Source of the DNA: Planctomycetota bacterium
GTDB taxonomy: Bacteria > Planctomycetota > Planctomycetia > Pirellulales > Pirellulaceae
Reading direction: 5' to 3'
Length of the DNA: 61,659 nucleotides
NCBI GenBank assembly: GCA_026692885.1
Contig: JAPLNJ010000960.1
Coordinates: 1 to 61,659, forward strand
Of the stretch, positions 44,382 to 53,354 are shown in pieces (positions within the stretch are counted from its first letter, which is position 1; each line of letters opens with the position of its first letter). The position numbers and the translations under genes were made by a program. The notes below the pieces were generated by a model. It searched no databases. It worked only from the letters and a program-made list of their open reading frames with translations, and was not told the origin of the DNA.

Positions 44382-45263
44382 ATGGGAAATCGTTCGTCTG
44401 AGGAATGGCGCAACTTGTACCCGTTTGCCTCGCACGAGCTGCGGCTGGATTCGCTGCGTTACCACTATCTGGACGAAGGCGACGGAGAGCCGCTGGTGAT
44501 GGTGCACGGCAATCCGACATGGTCGTTTTACTGGCGCAACCTCGTGACGTCCCTGCGGGACAGCTATCGAACGGTGGTTCCCGATCATATCGGTTGCGGA
44601 CTAAGCGATAAACCCCAAGCTTACTCCTATTGCCTGTCGCAACACATCGAGAACCTCGTCCGCTTGATCGAGCAACTCGACCTGTCGCGCATCACGTTAT
44701 TGGTGCATGACTGGGGTGGGGCAATCGGGCTGGGGGCGGCTCTGCGGGTGCCGCAGCGAGTGACGCGGCTGGTGCTGTTCAACACCGGAGCCTTTCCACC
44801 TCCGTTCATCCCGTTTCGGATTGGCGTGTGCCGCACGCCGATCCTGGGCCGCTGGGCGATTCGACGATGGAACCTGTTTGCCCGTGCGGCGTTGACAATG
44901 GCCGTCCACAAACGGGAACGCATGACGCACCCTGTCCGGTCGGGGCTATTGGCGCCGTACGATAACTGGGAGCATCGGGTGGCGATCCATCGGTTTGTCA
45001 CCGACATCCCGATGACACGGCGACATCCGACGTGGCAGGTGCTGGCCGATCTTGAGCGGAACTTGCCGACATTGTCCGATCGGCCTGTGCAAATGCTCTG
45101 GGGCATGCGCGACTGGTGCTTCACTCCCACCTGTCTGGAACGATTTCGCGGGATTTTTCCGCGGGCAGAGGTCCATCGGTTGGCAGACGCGGGGCATTAC
45201 GTGATTGAAGATGCTCACGAGCAGATCGTGCCGTTGGTCCGCGAGTTCTTGGGAAGAACGTAG
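44382..45263 (+). CDS. oleB: Alpha/beta hydrolase, OleB-like (beta-lactone decarboxylase of olefin synthesis)
   Basis: The 293-residue protein is of the haloalkane-dehalogenase-like group: HGNPTWSFYWR oxyanion region (42-52), nucleophile Asp110 in HDWGG, and base His272 in DAGHYVIEDAHE. The combination LWGMRDWCFTP before the last acidic residue and the opening LYPFASHEL are typical of OleB, which decarboxylates a cis-beta-lactone made by OleC from an OleA/OleD product. None of oleA, oleC or oleD lies in the window, so a different hydrolase role is possible. Its TAG stop lies inside the terminal repeat of the element 45259-45566. Confidence 0.65.
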   Translation: MGNRSSEEWRNLYPFASHELRLDSLRYHYLDEGDGEPLVMVHGNPTWSFYWRNLVTSLRDSYRTVVPDHIGCGLSDKPQAYSYCLSQHIENLVRLIEQLDLSRITLLVHDWGGAIGLGAALRVPQRVTRLVLFNTGAFPPPFIPFRIGVCRTPILGRWAIRRWNLFARAALTMAVHKRERMTHPVRSGLLAPYDNWEHRVAIHRFVTDIPMTRRHPTWQVLADLERNLPTLSDRPVQMLWGMRDWCFTPTCLERFRGIFPRAEVHRLADAGHYVIEDAHEQIVPLVREFLGRT

Positions 45264-45566
45264 GGTGGACCAGAGCGAATCAGGTGCGAGAAGCAGTGGA
45301 TCGTCACTTCGCCGACCAGTTTGTCACACTCAATCGTCGAGCCAGCCAGCGCCGGCCCACCAAGATCGTCTCTCCATTCTCAATGGCGCGCGTCGTCCGT
45401 TCCGCGTTCGCGAGATTGAGCTGGCGACGCGATTTCCGGAAAACGCGTATTGGGGCACAACCTGGTGGGGCGTCGCTTGGTCCGTGACTCTTCCGTGCGG
45501 AATGGCGCTGGCGAGTTGATCGAACTGCAACGTCCAAGGAATGCCAGCGCTGTGGCCCACCCTACG
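45259..45566. mobile_element. 308-bp inverted-terminal-repeat element between convergent genes
   Basis: The left end CGTAGGGTGGACCAGAGCG and the right end (complement CGTAGGGTGGGCCACAGCG) are inverted repeats. The TAG in the left end is the stop codon of the OleB-like gene; the TAG of the right end, read on the other strand, is the stop codon of the helicase gene. The inside has no long protein-like frame. It is of the TAGGGTGG...CCACCCTA class common in planctomycetes; whether it is mobile in trans is unknown. Confidence 0.8.
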
Positions 45567-47628
45567 GCGGGTTTTTCTTGGGACGCGGGTTTTTGGTAAC
45601 GCGGGGGGGTGACGATGGTTTACCGGCGGCGCGGAGGGCTTTCTTACGCCGCTGATACGCCGCTTCACGGTTGGCCTGCTGACGCTTGGCGATCGCCTGG
45701 GGATTCTCCGCCTGGCCGGTTAACTCATAGAGAAAGCGGCTGGGAATGGTCTCTCGCGGCTTGCCCCACTTCATCCGCGCCAGCGGGAACGACAGGGTCA
45801 GACGGTCCCGAGCCCGCGTCACCCCGACATAGCACAGGCGGCGTTCCTCTTCCACGTCTTCCCCATTTTCGCCCAGACTCCGGTAGTGCGGCAGGATGCC
45901 CTCCTCCATGCCGACCATGTACACGTGGGGGAATTCCAAGCCCTTCGCACTGTGCAGTGTCATCAGGACGAGCGAGTTGCGTTGCAGCTGTTTCTCTTTC
46001 TCGTTGTCAAATTCGCGGCCGCCTAACGCCACTTCGTCCAGGAACCCGCTCAGCGTGGGCTGTTTCGCCTTGGTCTCGTAGGCCCCCACGGCGTTGACGA
46101 CTTCCTGCACGGCGTCCCAACGTGATTGCTGCTCGGTCGGATCTGGATAGATCCGCTTGAGTTCCCCTTCGTACTTGATCCGGGCGATCAAGTCGCGAGT
46201 CAACTGGGTCACCGATTCCTGTTCGCTATCGAGCCGGTGTTGAAACTGCTGCACGAGGTGGACGAAGTTGCGGACATGCTCCTGGACGCTCGGCGGTATC
46301 CCTGTCGGCTCGCCTAGCACCCGCCAGAGGTTCTGGCCTTTGGCAACCGCTTGCTGCAGCAGCGTCTCGACCGTCTTCGACCCGATGCCGCGCGGCGGCA
46401 GATTGATGATCCGCAGCAGCGAAACCTCGTCCTGAGGCGACACCAGGACCTTCAAATACGCCAGGATGTCGCGGACCTCCTTGCGGTCGAAAAACGACAT
46501 GCTGCCGAGCATCACGTACGGCACTTTGGCCTTCCGCAGTTCGGTCTCGAAGGCCCGCGTCTGCTCGTTGGTGCGAAACAGGATGGCAAAGTCGCGAGGT
46601 TCCAGCTCTTTACGATCCAGAAAACGCCGGATCTCGTCCACCACCTCTTTGGCCTCGGCGTTCTCGTCTGGCCACTGTCGTACCTTCGGCTTCTCACCGC
46701 CGCAACGAGCCGCCCGCAGGACCTTGTCATGCCGCGTTTTATTGAACGCGATCAGCCGGTTGGCCAACTCCAGGATCTCGGTCGTCGAGCGATAGTTGTC
46801 CTCCAGTCGGATGACCGTAGCTTCGGGCCAATCTCGCGCGAAATGCAAGATGTGCTCGACCTCGGCTCCGCGCCAGCCGTAAATCGATTGATCGTCGTCG
46901 CCCACCACGCACAGGTTGCGGTGGTCGGATGCCAAGGCTTTGACGATCCGGTACTGGGTGCCGTTGGTGTCCTGGTACTCGTCGACCAGGAGGTGATCGA
47001 ATCGGCCGGCTTCCTCGCGCTGAACATCGGGAAACTTGGCAAACAGTTCCTGGGTGCACAGCAATAGGTCGTCGAAATCGACAGCGCCGGCGTTCTTCAG
47101 CGACTGCTGGTAGCGGCGGTATCCCATCGACGCCAAATGTTCTTTGTCCGTGCGCGCCAGCCGGCCAGCCTCGGCAGGGCTCAACGAGCGGGATTTCCAA
47201 CCGCTGATCAGGCTGATCAGGTCGCCGGGCCGCAGGGACTCGCTCGGCACGCGGATGTCACGCAGGGCCGCGCGGGCTAGACTTTCCTGATCGCCTCGGT
47301 CGTAGATCGCGAACTTATCTGGATACCCCAGCTTCCGGATGTGCCTCCGCAGGATCTGCACGCAGTAGGAGTGGAAGGTGGAGAGCACGGGGGTCTCCGA
47401 GAGCCGTTTTCCCATCAGTGTGCCGATCCGTTCCTGCATCTCACCCGCGGCTTTGTTGGTGAATGTCACGCCGAGAATGCGGCTCGGTCGCGTGCCGTGT
47501 TTGATCAAGTTGGCAATGCGAAAGATCACCACGCGGGTCTTGCCGGTCCCGGCTCCCGCCAAAACCAACAGCGGTCCGGACAGGGTATTGACAGCTTTTC
47601 GTTGCGGCGGATTCAAGTCGGCGGCCAT
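45562..47628 (-). CDS. UvrD/Rep/PcrA-type ATP-dependent DNA helicase
   Basis: I start at 47628 (MAADLNPPQRKAVNTLSGPL), where family members begin; the upstream extension is repeat DNA. The 688-residue protein has Walker A GAGTGKT (25-31), motif II DEYQD (216-220), motif III GDDDQSIYGWRGAE, LEDNYRS, and the C-terminal VYMVGMEEGILPHYRS and CYVGVTRAR motifs. It is a superfamily-1 3'-to-5' helicase of DNA repair and replication restart. The last 50 residues are basic (QRRKKALRAAGKPSSPP). It converges on the OleB-like gene and its stop codon lies inside the repeat element. Confidence 0.93.
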   Translation of the reverse strand: MAADLNPPQRKAVNTLSGPLLVLAGAGTGKTRVVIFRIANLIKHGTRPSRILGVTFTNKAAGEMQERIGTLMGKRLSETPVLSTFHSYCVQILRRHIRKLGYPDKFAIYDRGDQESLARAALRDIRVPSESLRPGDLISLISGWKSRSLSPAEAGRLARTDKEHLASMGYRRYQQSLKNAGAVDFDDLLLCTQELFAKFPDVQREEAGRFDHLLVDEYQDTNGTQYRIVKALASDHRNLCVVGDDDQSIYGWRGAEVEHILHFARDWPEATVIRLEDNYRSTTEILELANRLIAFNKTRHDKVLRAARCGGEKPKVRQWPDENAEAKEVVDEIRRFLDRKELEPRDFAILFRTNEQTRAFETELRKAKVPYVMLGSMSFFDRKEVRDILAYLKVLVSPQDEVSLLRIINLPPRGIGSKTVETLLQQAVAKGQNLWRVLGEPTGIPPSVQEHVRNFVHLVQQFQHRLDSEQESVTQLTRDLIARIKYEGELKRIYPDPTEQQSRWDAVQEVVNAVGAYETKAKQPTLSGFLDEVALGGREFDNEKEKQLQRNSLVLMTLHSAKGLEFPHVYMVGMEEGILPHYRSLGENGEDVEEERRLCYVGVTRARDRLTLSFPLARMKWGKPRETIPSRFLYELTGQAENPQAIAKRQQANREAAYQRRKKALRAAGKPSSPPRVTKNPRPKKNPP

Positions 47629-47981
47629 GCTTCGGATCCTAGCGGGCCAGGGCCAAGGACGAAAGGGGCGAACTGAATGCGCTCCATGTCCCTGGCACCG
47701 TGCCACCGGAACGTCCTTGAGGCCGGAGGTGTGAGATGGGAAAGGCAAGAAGATTTGAGGGCAAGAAAATGGGAGCGGGGATGAGTTGTCTCTCGATTCA
47801 CCGCCCCCCATTCTGCCCCGTAATGTTCTTGCCCTAGAATCTTCTTGCCCACCTCCTTCAAATCCCCTGTGGTGCGGGCCGCTCTTGACAATGTGCTGTC
47901 GCTCTTGACGCTATTCACTGACCAGCTCTATACTTGCACTCCACGCTACTCCCTGAACCGAAACGGATTCGAAAACGGAAC
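47629..47981. other. Divergent intergenic stretch with an inverted repeat
   Basis: It must hold promoters for the helicase and the TPR gene. The inverted repeat 47725-47856 fills the middle. AT-rich TTGACA (47885-47890) and, 17 bases on, a possible TATACT-like box near 47930 could form the promoter of the TPR gene, but the spacing is not ideal. Confidence 0.4.
47725..47856. repeat. Inverted repeat of the GGGCAAGAA type
   Basis: GGCAAGAAGATTTGAGGGCA continuing AGAAAAT (47744-47770) pairs imperfectly with 47823-47849. Flanking GGAGGTG and CACCTCC extend the symmetry. Confidence 0.7.
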
Positions 47982-48932
47982 ATGAAAACCCAACGACGCC
48001 ACGAACTGCAGACCAATGTCTTGGCCGATTACCTGGGCAAGCAGATCCAGACGGTACGGCCACACTCCAAGACGATCATGATCGGCGTGATCGCCGTCCT
48101 CGTGGCGATGATCGGGTACGTCTACCTGTCGCAACAGCAACGGGCTCGTGCCGGAAAGGCGTGGGCCAATTACTTCAAGGCCATTGGCAATCGCGATGTG
48201 AAAGAGCTGGAGGGGGTAGCCGAACAACACAGCGGCACGGTGGCCGGGTTTTGGGCTCGCCAAGCCACTGCGGATCTGAAACTGGCCAAAGGTTCCGGCG
48301 AACTGTTCACCGACCGCAAAGAGGCGGAGAAGTCGCTACTGGAAGCGAAAGAGAATTATGACGGCATCGAAAAAGATGCCACTGCTTACCCACTGTTGGT
48401 AGAGCGAGCTCGATTCGGTCTGGCGCAAGTCTACGAAGGTCTCTTTAGACTGGAAAAGGCCCAGGAATACTACGAGAAGGTCGCCAAGGCCCATCCCAGT
48501 TCGGCACTGGCCAAAGCCGCTCAACACCGGGCCGAGCAATTGGCCGACAAGTCGGCCGAAAGTTGGTACAACTGGTTCGGTAACCAGAAGCCGGTCGCCC
48601 GCCGCACTGCTCCACCTAGTAAGGCAGGGCCGCAGGTTCCCGGCGACCTGGAATCGCTGCCGGACAAGCCGGATCTGAAGCTCCCGAGCGAAGAAGTCTC
48701 CATGGAACTGGAAGCACCTGAACAGGGCGACGCGAAACCGGCCGAGAAGCCGCAGGAGCAGCCGAAGTCAGACGCGCCGGCCAAGGAGGATCCGAAGTCA
48801 GAGAAATCCGCCCAGCCAGCGTCGAAGCAACCCGCCACAACCGGGCCCGCCGCCACTGGGCCGTCTCCCGCAGCCAAGCCCGCTGCAGTTCCCGCCGCGC
48901 CCGAACAACCTGCCGAGAAGGAAGCCAAATAG
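47982..48932 (+). CDS. Membrane-anchored TPR protein with Pro/Lys-rich tail
   Basis: From the ATG at 47982 the protein has 316 residues. A basic N-terminus is followed by one membrane helix (IMIGVIAVLVAMIGYVYLSQ, about 33-52), then a YfgM-like helical region and two TPR units (RARFGLAQVYEGLFRLEKAQ; EYYEKVAKAHPSSALAKAAQ). The last 110 residues are low-complexity Pro/Ala/Lys/Glu. It probably faces the periplasm and binds other envelope proteins. It lies 11 bp upstream of the pseudouridine-synthase gene and shares its operon. Confidence 0.8.
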   Translation: MKTQRRHELQTNVLADYLGKQIQTVRPHSKTIMIGVIAVLVAMIGYVYLSQQQRARAGKAWANYFKAIGNRDVKELEGVAEQHSGTVAGFWARQATADLKLAKGSGELFTDRKEAEKSLLEAKENYDGIEKDATAYPLLVERARFGLAQVYEGLFRLEKAQEYYEKVAKAHPSSALAKAAQHRAEQLADKSAESWYNWFGNQKPVARRTAPPSKAGPQVPGDLESLPDKPDLKLPSEEVSMELEAPEQGDAKPAEKPQEQPKSDAPAKEDPKSEKSAQPASKQPATTGPAATGPSPAAKPAAVPAAPEQPAEKEAK

Positions 48933-48943
48933 ACATTCCCACG

Positions 48944-49936
48944 TTGCCTGACCAGCCGATCGAAATCGTCGTCGACGCGCCGGCGGTGGGCCTGCGGCTG
49001 GATGCTTTTCTGGCCGATACATTCAGGCGTTACAGCCGCATGCAGTTGCGCAGGGCAATTGCCGCCGACTGCGTCCAGATCAACGGTCGGCGGACCAAAG
49101 CCGCTCACCATCTCCGCGAAGGCGAACGAATTTCGCTGGCGCTGCCCCCAATTCCTCGGGAAGGCCCGCGCGGGGAGGACATCCCCCTGGACGTTTTGTA
49201 CGAAGACGGCTGTTTGGTGGTTATCAATAAGCCGCCCGGCATGGTAGTGCACCCGGGCAAAGGACATCTGTACGGAACGCTGGTTGCCGCCCTAACCCAC
49301 CGCTTTGATCAACTCAGCAGTGTGGGCGGCCCGGCGCGACCGGGGATCGTCCACCGCCTGGACCGTGACACGAGCGGCGTAATCGTGGTCGCCAAGACCG
49401 ACCGCGCTCACCTGGTGCTGGCGGACCAGTTCCAGGAACGCGTGGTCGAGAAGGAGTATTACGCAATCGTGGCGGGGGTGCCGAATCATGACCGGGATCT
49501 GATCGAGCAACCGATCGGTATCCATCCCTACCAGCGTGACAAGATGGCGATCCGCGCGGGGCATTCGTCTTCCCGCGAGGCGAGCACGTTCTACGAAGTC
49601 CAACGACGCTTCGTCGGCTTCGCCGCCATTCGAGTCCTGCCGAAGACGGGACGCACACACCAGATCCGACTGCACTTGGCCCACGTCGGCTGCCCAATCC
49701 TGTGTGACAAACTGTACGGAGGCCGGTCCCAGATCACGCTCGGTGAAATCCGGGAGGGTCGCGAGGGTGGCGACGTAATCCTCGATCGCCAGGCACTGCA
49801 CGCTCGACGACTAAAGTTCCGGCATCCCGAAACCGGCGAACTTCTGGAGTTCGAGGCCCCGTTGCCGCAGGAACTGACAAACGTCCTGGCTGAACTGGAA
49901 CGGTATCGCGGAGCGAAGCGGACGACGGCCAAGTAG
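48944..49936 (+). CDS. RluD-family 23S rRNA pseudouridine synthase
   Basis: The 330-residue protein starts with a TTG codon at 48944, as no ATG fits. The S4 RNA-binding domain spans about 15-75 (MQLRRAIAADCVQINGRRTK). The catalytic part holds HRLDRDTSG at 137-145 with the nucleophile Asp142, and RTHQIRLHLAHVGCPILCDK further on. RluD-type enzymes make pseudouridines in 23S rRNA and some family members act on other RNAs, so the exact target is open. An insertion (GRSQITLGEIREGREGGDVI) before the C-terminus is common in planctomycetes. Confidence 0.9.
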   Translation: MPDQPIEIVVDAPAVGLRLDAFLADTFRRYSRMQLRRAIAADCVQINGRRTKAAHHLREGERISLALPPIPREGPRGEDIPLDVLYEDGCLVVINKPPGMVVHPGKGHLYGTLVAALTHRFDQLSSVGGPARPGIVHRLDRDTSGVIVVAKTDRAHLVLADQFQERVVEKEYYAIVAGVPNHDRDLIEQPIGIHPYQRDKMAIRAGHSSSREASTFYEVQRRFVGFAAIRVLPKTGRTHQIRLHLAHVGCPILCDKLYGGRSQITLGEIREGREGGDVILDRQALHARRLKFRHPETGELLEFEAPLPQELTNVLAELERYRGAKRTTAK

Positions 49937-50040
49937 CCTGATTCTCCAAAGTCGCGCCGGTGCGACTCCTCCGTGGCGAGTCGCTCCTGACGCTGCCCGG
50001 CTCTGGAGAGCCAAGCTACAAGAGACGCACACGGTGCGGG

Positions 50041-50259
50041 TTAGGACGCGCTCGGTTCTCGCCTCGAACGGGCCGACTCCTCCAAGTCTTCCAGCGAATC
50101 GCCAGCTTGCTGCGTTGCTGTCAGACTGGGGCAGCGGGCACAACCGGCACACGCTCCACTGCTGCGTCGCCGGAGGGCCAGGCGGATGCGATTGGCAAGA
50201 TAGGCGGCAGAAAATGCCACGCAGGCGAGTACTACGATTTGTTGCCATTCAAGAAGCAT
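50041..50259 (-). CDS. FeoB-associated Cys-rich membrane protein
   Basis: The 72-residue protein (start MLLEWQQIVVLACVAFSAAY at 50259) has one N-terminal membrane helix followed by basic residues and the Cys cluster CAGCARCPS, as in the small proteins found after feoB. The Cys-x2-Cys-x2-Cys cluster may bind a metal or redox cofactor. The tail (DSLEDLEESARSRREPSAS) is longer than usual. It is separated from feoB by about 60 bp that hold a repeat. Assignment rests on position and the Cys cluster. Confidence 0.7.
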   Translation of the reverse strand: MLLEWQQIVVLACVAFSAAYLANRIRLALRRRSSGACAGCARCPSLTATQQAGDSLEDLEESARSRREPSAS

Positions 50260-50296
50260 CGATGCCACCGCCTTGGATGTCAGCATTTTCGGGTTG

Positions 50297-50337
50297 ACCG
50301 CGTCAGGCTGGAAAGCCTGACCTACGAAAACAAGCAT
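50297..50337. repeat. VGQAFQPDAV-type hairpin repeat
   Basis: GCGTCAGGCTGGAAAGCCTGAC forms a hairpin. Read on the minus strand the adjoining CGTAGGTCAGGC supplies the stop codon of feoB. Confidence 0.8.
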
Positions 50338-52577
50338 GTGCCCACTTGGTAGGTTACCAGGGCGGCAGCATAGGCCAAGACCGTCATATAGGCGAAGGTG
50401 AACGCGGGCCAGGTCCAACTGTTGGTCTCTCGGCGAATCACGGCCAGGGTGGCGACGCACTGCGCGCACAAGGCGAAAAAAACCATAACTGACAACGCCA
50501 CGGGGACAGTAAACACGGGACGCTGGGTGCCCGGATAGGTGGCCGCCTTGAGCGTATCCTGCAAAGACTCGGACGCCACGCCGGGTTCTTCACCCACATG
50601 ATAGATCACACCCAGCGTGCTGATCACCACTTCGCGTGCTGGAAACGAGGCGATTACCGCGCAGCCGATTTTCCAGTCCCAGCCGAGCGGACGCACCACC
50701 GGCTCGATCAATTTGCCGGCCCGGCCCAGGTAGCTTTGTTCCATGTACGCCGCCGCAACTTCATGCGTGAGTTGGGCCTCCGATGCAATCATCAAGGGGC
50801 CAACACCCACTGCTCGCCGGGACGCCGCGATATCGTGGGAGAGCACGGGATCGGCCAGCTCCGGCCGAAGTTGATACCTGCCGCGAACCTGCCCCTCGAT
50901 TTCCGGCGAATGCGGGAAGTAGGCCGCCGCCCACATCAGCACTGTTACCGCCAGAATTAACGTGCCAGCGTCCCGAATAAACAACCAGCCGCGTTCCGTG
51001 ATGCGAGCCAGCACGGTCCGGACGGCCGGGACCTTGTAATTGGGCAACTCCATCAGAAACGGTGGTGTTTCTCCACGGAGCAGCGTTGTCTTGAGCAGCC
51101 AAGTCATACACACCGCGACGATGATCCCCAGCAGGTACAGCGCGAACATCGTGATGCCCGGCAGGCCCAACCAGCTGCCGAGGAACGGCCGGTCTGGGAT
51201 AAAGGCGGCAATCAGCAAAGTGTAGACCGGCAGACGCGCGCTGCAACTCATCAGCGGCGCCACCAGAATCGTCACCAGCCGGTCCCGGCGATTCTCGATC
51301 ACCCGCGTCGCCATGATGCCGGGAACGGCACAGGCGAAAGAAGCCAACAGCGGAATGAACGACTTGCCGCTCAGTCCGATGCGGCACATCAGCTTGTCCA
51401 TCAGGTAGGCGGCGCGCGCCATGTACCCGCAGTCTTCCAAGACGGCGATGAACAGGAACAAGATCAGGATTTGCGGTAGGAACATCAGCACACCGCCGAC
51501 ACCGGCCATGACGCCGTCCACCAGCAGCGAGCGCAGGGCGCCGATCGGCAACAGGGCCCCAATCACTTCACCCAGCCAGGCAATCCCGTGCTCCAAGCCG
51601 CTCATCGCCGGTTTGGCCCAGGAAAAAATAGACTGGAACATCACAAGCATCACCAAGACGAACGCGCACGTGCCCCAGACCGGATGCGTCAGGACTCGAT
51701 CGAGGCGGTCGCTGGCCGTCACTTGGTGCTCGGCCGGATGCGTTGCGACGCCGTCCAGCACTTGGGACACCCAAGCGTAGCGGGCCCGGGCCTCAATGGC
51801 AGGTATGGGAATACCGGCCGCCTGCAAGCGTTGCCGGGCCGCGGCGACCAATTCCAGGAAGGGGCCATCGACGCCCGGCAGCTTGGCCTTCTGTAAGTAC
51901 CCACCGACATCCAACAGCAGACGTTCGACCAAGTAGCGTGGCAGGGGCTGATCGGACCTCTGCCGCAGCTGCTGTTCCAGATCGGTGACTTCCTGCTGGA
52001 ACGCTTGGGGAAAGGGACTTTCCGGCGCTGGCCGCGCAGCGTCGGCGGCAACTCGCAAGGCTTGTTTCAGCTCGGCGATACCTTGCCCGCGATGGGCTTG
52101 CGTGGCGACGATGGGCAGATGGAGTTGACGACACAAACGCTCGACATCCAATCGGACGCCCTTGTCGGCGGCGACATCCACCATGTTCAGTGCCACGACG
52201 GTGGGCCGACCCAACTCCAACACCTGACTGACCAGGTACAGGTTGCGTTCCAGATTGCTGGCGTCGACGATACACAGCATCACATCCGGGCCTGTAACCT
52301 CCTCGCGCCGGCCCAGCAGCACGTCGACCGTCACCATTTCGTCCGGAGAACGCGGAGCCAAGCTATAGGTGCCGGGAAGATCCACCAGCGAGAACATCCG
52401 CCCGTCGATATCCGCCTTGCCAATCTTCTTCTCGACCGTGACACCTGGGTAGTTTCCCACCCGCTGTCGCACACCGGACAGGGCTTGAAACACCGTCGAT
52501 TTTCCGGTATTCGGATTGCCGAGCAGCGCGACGGTGACGGCACCGTGTTCCCGGGGACTCGACATGGATGGCGTCAT
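50322..52577 (-). CDS. feoB: Ferrous iron transport protein B
   Basis: The 751-residue protein (start MTPSMSSPREHG at 52577; MSS at 52565 is also possible) has the N-terminal G domain: GNPNTGKST (20-28), switch II DLPGTYSL and NMVD for guanine recognition. Membrane helices begin at about residue 320, with the Gate motifs CGYMARAAYLMD and SCSARLPVY, and AREVVISTLGVIY near the end. FeoB takes up Fe2+ across the inner membrane, driven or gated by GTP hydrolysis. feoA lies 11 bp upstream in the same operon. The last residues (GTCLFS) and the stop come from a repeat, so the natural C-terminus has been slightly changed. Confidence 0.95.
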   Translation of the reverse strand: MTPSMSSPREHGAVTVALLGNPNTGKSTVFQALSGVRQRVGNYPGVTVEKKIGKADIDGRMFSLVDLPGTYSLAPRSPDEMVTVDVLLGRREEVTGPDVMLCIVDASNLERNLYLVSQVLELGRPTVVALNMVDVAADKGVRLDVERLCRQLHLPIVATQAHRGQGIAELKQALRVAADAARPAPESPFPQAFQQEVTDLEQQLRQRSDQPLPRYLVERLLLDVGGYLQKAKLPGVDGPFLELVAAARQRLQAAGIPIPAIEARARYAWVSQVLDGVATHPAEHQVTASDRLDRVLTHPVWGTCAFVLVMLVMFQSIFSWAKPAMSGLEHGIAWLGEVIGALLPIGALRSLLVDGVMAGVGGVLMFLPQILILFLFIAVLEDCGYMARAAYLMDKLMCRIGLSGKSFIPLLASFACAVPGIMATRVIENRRDRLVTILVAPLMSCSARLPVYTLLIAAFIPDRPFLGSWLGLPGITMFALYLLGIIVAVCMTWLLKTTLLRGETPPFLMELPNYKVPAVRTVLARITERGWLFIRDAGTLILAVTVLMWAAAYFPHSPEIEGQVRGRYQLRPELADPVLSHDIAASRRAVGVGPLMIASEAQLTHEVAAAYMEQSYLGRAGKLIEPVVRPLGWDWKIGCAVIASFPAREVVISTLGVIYHVGEEPGVASESLQDTLKAATYPGTQRPVFTVPVALSVMVFFALCAQCVATLAVIRRETNSWTWPAFTFAYMTVLAYAAALVTYQVGTCLFS

Positions 52578-52588
52578 TTTCAGGCGGG

Positions 52589-52822
52589 TCAAATTTCTAC
52601 CGGGCGAACCAGCACGTTCAACCCATGGTTGTGGCGAAAGCACAGCTTGTGGCCTGACATGCGAATGATGCACGGACTGCCGGGGCGCACCATCTCGACC
52701 GTCGTCCCGTCGCGCAAGCCAATCTCCGCAAGGCGATGAATCTGCTGTGGATCACCAACGATTTGGCCCACTTCGCCCCTCTGGCCGACAGACAGACAGC
52801 GTAACGGTATCAGTTCGTACAC
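52589..52822 (-). CDS. feoA: Ferrous iron transport protein A
   Basis: The 77-residue protein has the SH3-like FeoA fold: LRCLSVGQRGEVGQIVGD, RLAEIGLRDGTTVEMVRPGS and KLCFRHNHGLNVLVRPVEI. FeoA is a small cytoplasmic partner needed for FeoB function. It is first in the feoA-feoB operon. The upstream 52823-52924 stretch should hold a promoter; no clear Fur box was seen by eye. Confidence 0.93.
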   Translation of the reverse strand: MYELIPLRCLSVGQRGEVGQIVGDPQQIHRLAEIGLRDGTTVEMVRPGSPCIIRMSGHKLCFRHNHGLNVLVRPVEI

Positions 52823-52924
52823 AGCAGCACACTTGGTGAATTTACTGGGCGGGTGAAATGAGACTACATCTCAACTTCAGTCCCATCTTATCCATCGCCC
52901 GGCGGTTAGGCAATCGCATCTTGA

Positions 52925-52974
52925 CCCGAAGCGTCAGCGAGTAAGAGCGGTGTTTCCTCGCTGACGCTTCGGGG
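52925..52974. repeat. CGAAGCGTCAGCGAG palindromic repeat
   Basis: CCCGAAGCGTCAGCGAG (52925-52941) pairs exactly with CTCGCTGACGCTTCGGG (52957-52973). It stands between divergent genes. Immediately downstream, 52983-53016 (GAACCGCTGCTAGTGTTCTG) recalls the right end of family A. Confidence 0.8.
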
Positions 52975-53093
52975 TTAGTGTGAACCGCTGCTAGTGTTCT
53001 GCGCAACATGCCGATCAATGCCTGGAATGAAGAGCGTGTTCATTCCACCAGGCACTCTGTCTGTCGAAGCAGGTCGGTGGTATAATTCGCGGC

Positions 53094-53354
53094 ATGGCAG
53101 AAATAACTTTCGCACTCGACCGTTTCCTGAATCCTGTCGCGGACTGCCTGACACCTGAGGTGGCCCGACGCATCGCTGACCTCCGCACCGATGAGCAGAC
53201 CAGGGCGATTCTTGAGGACCTGCGCGCGAAGGCGAACCTCGGCACGCTGTCCGACGCAGAGCGGGCTGAGTATGAAGAACTGGTGGAGGGTCTCGACCTG
53301 TTCTCCATTTTGAAAGCCAAGGCGCGGGCGGTGCTCGCGAAGAACGCCTCATGA
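53094..53354 (+). CDS. Small helical protein paired with an HNH gene
   Basis: The 86-residue protein (MAEITFALDRFLNPVADCLT) is wholly helical in look, with DLRTDEQTRAILEDLRAKAN and LSDAERAEYEELVEGLDLFS. Such small genes are regularly found directly upstream of short HNH genes in planctomycetes and cyanobacteria. Its stop overlaps the start of the HNH gene (ATGA). The pair may be toxin-antitoxin-like, but that is a guess. Confidence 0.75.
   Translation: MAEITFALDRFLNPVADCLTPEVARRIADLRTDEQTRAILEDLRAKANLGTLSDAERAEYEELVEGLDLFSILKAKARAVLAKNAS

Noticed and set aside
52925..52974. Terminator between the feoA side and the HNH pair
   Set aside because: A strong hairpin but no T-run, and the flanking genes are divergent, so a repeat element is the better reading.
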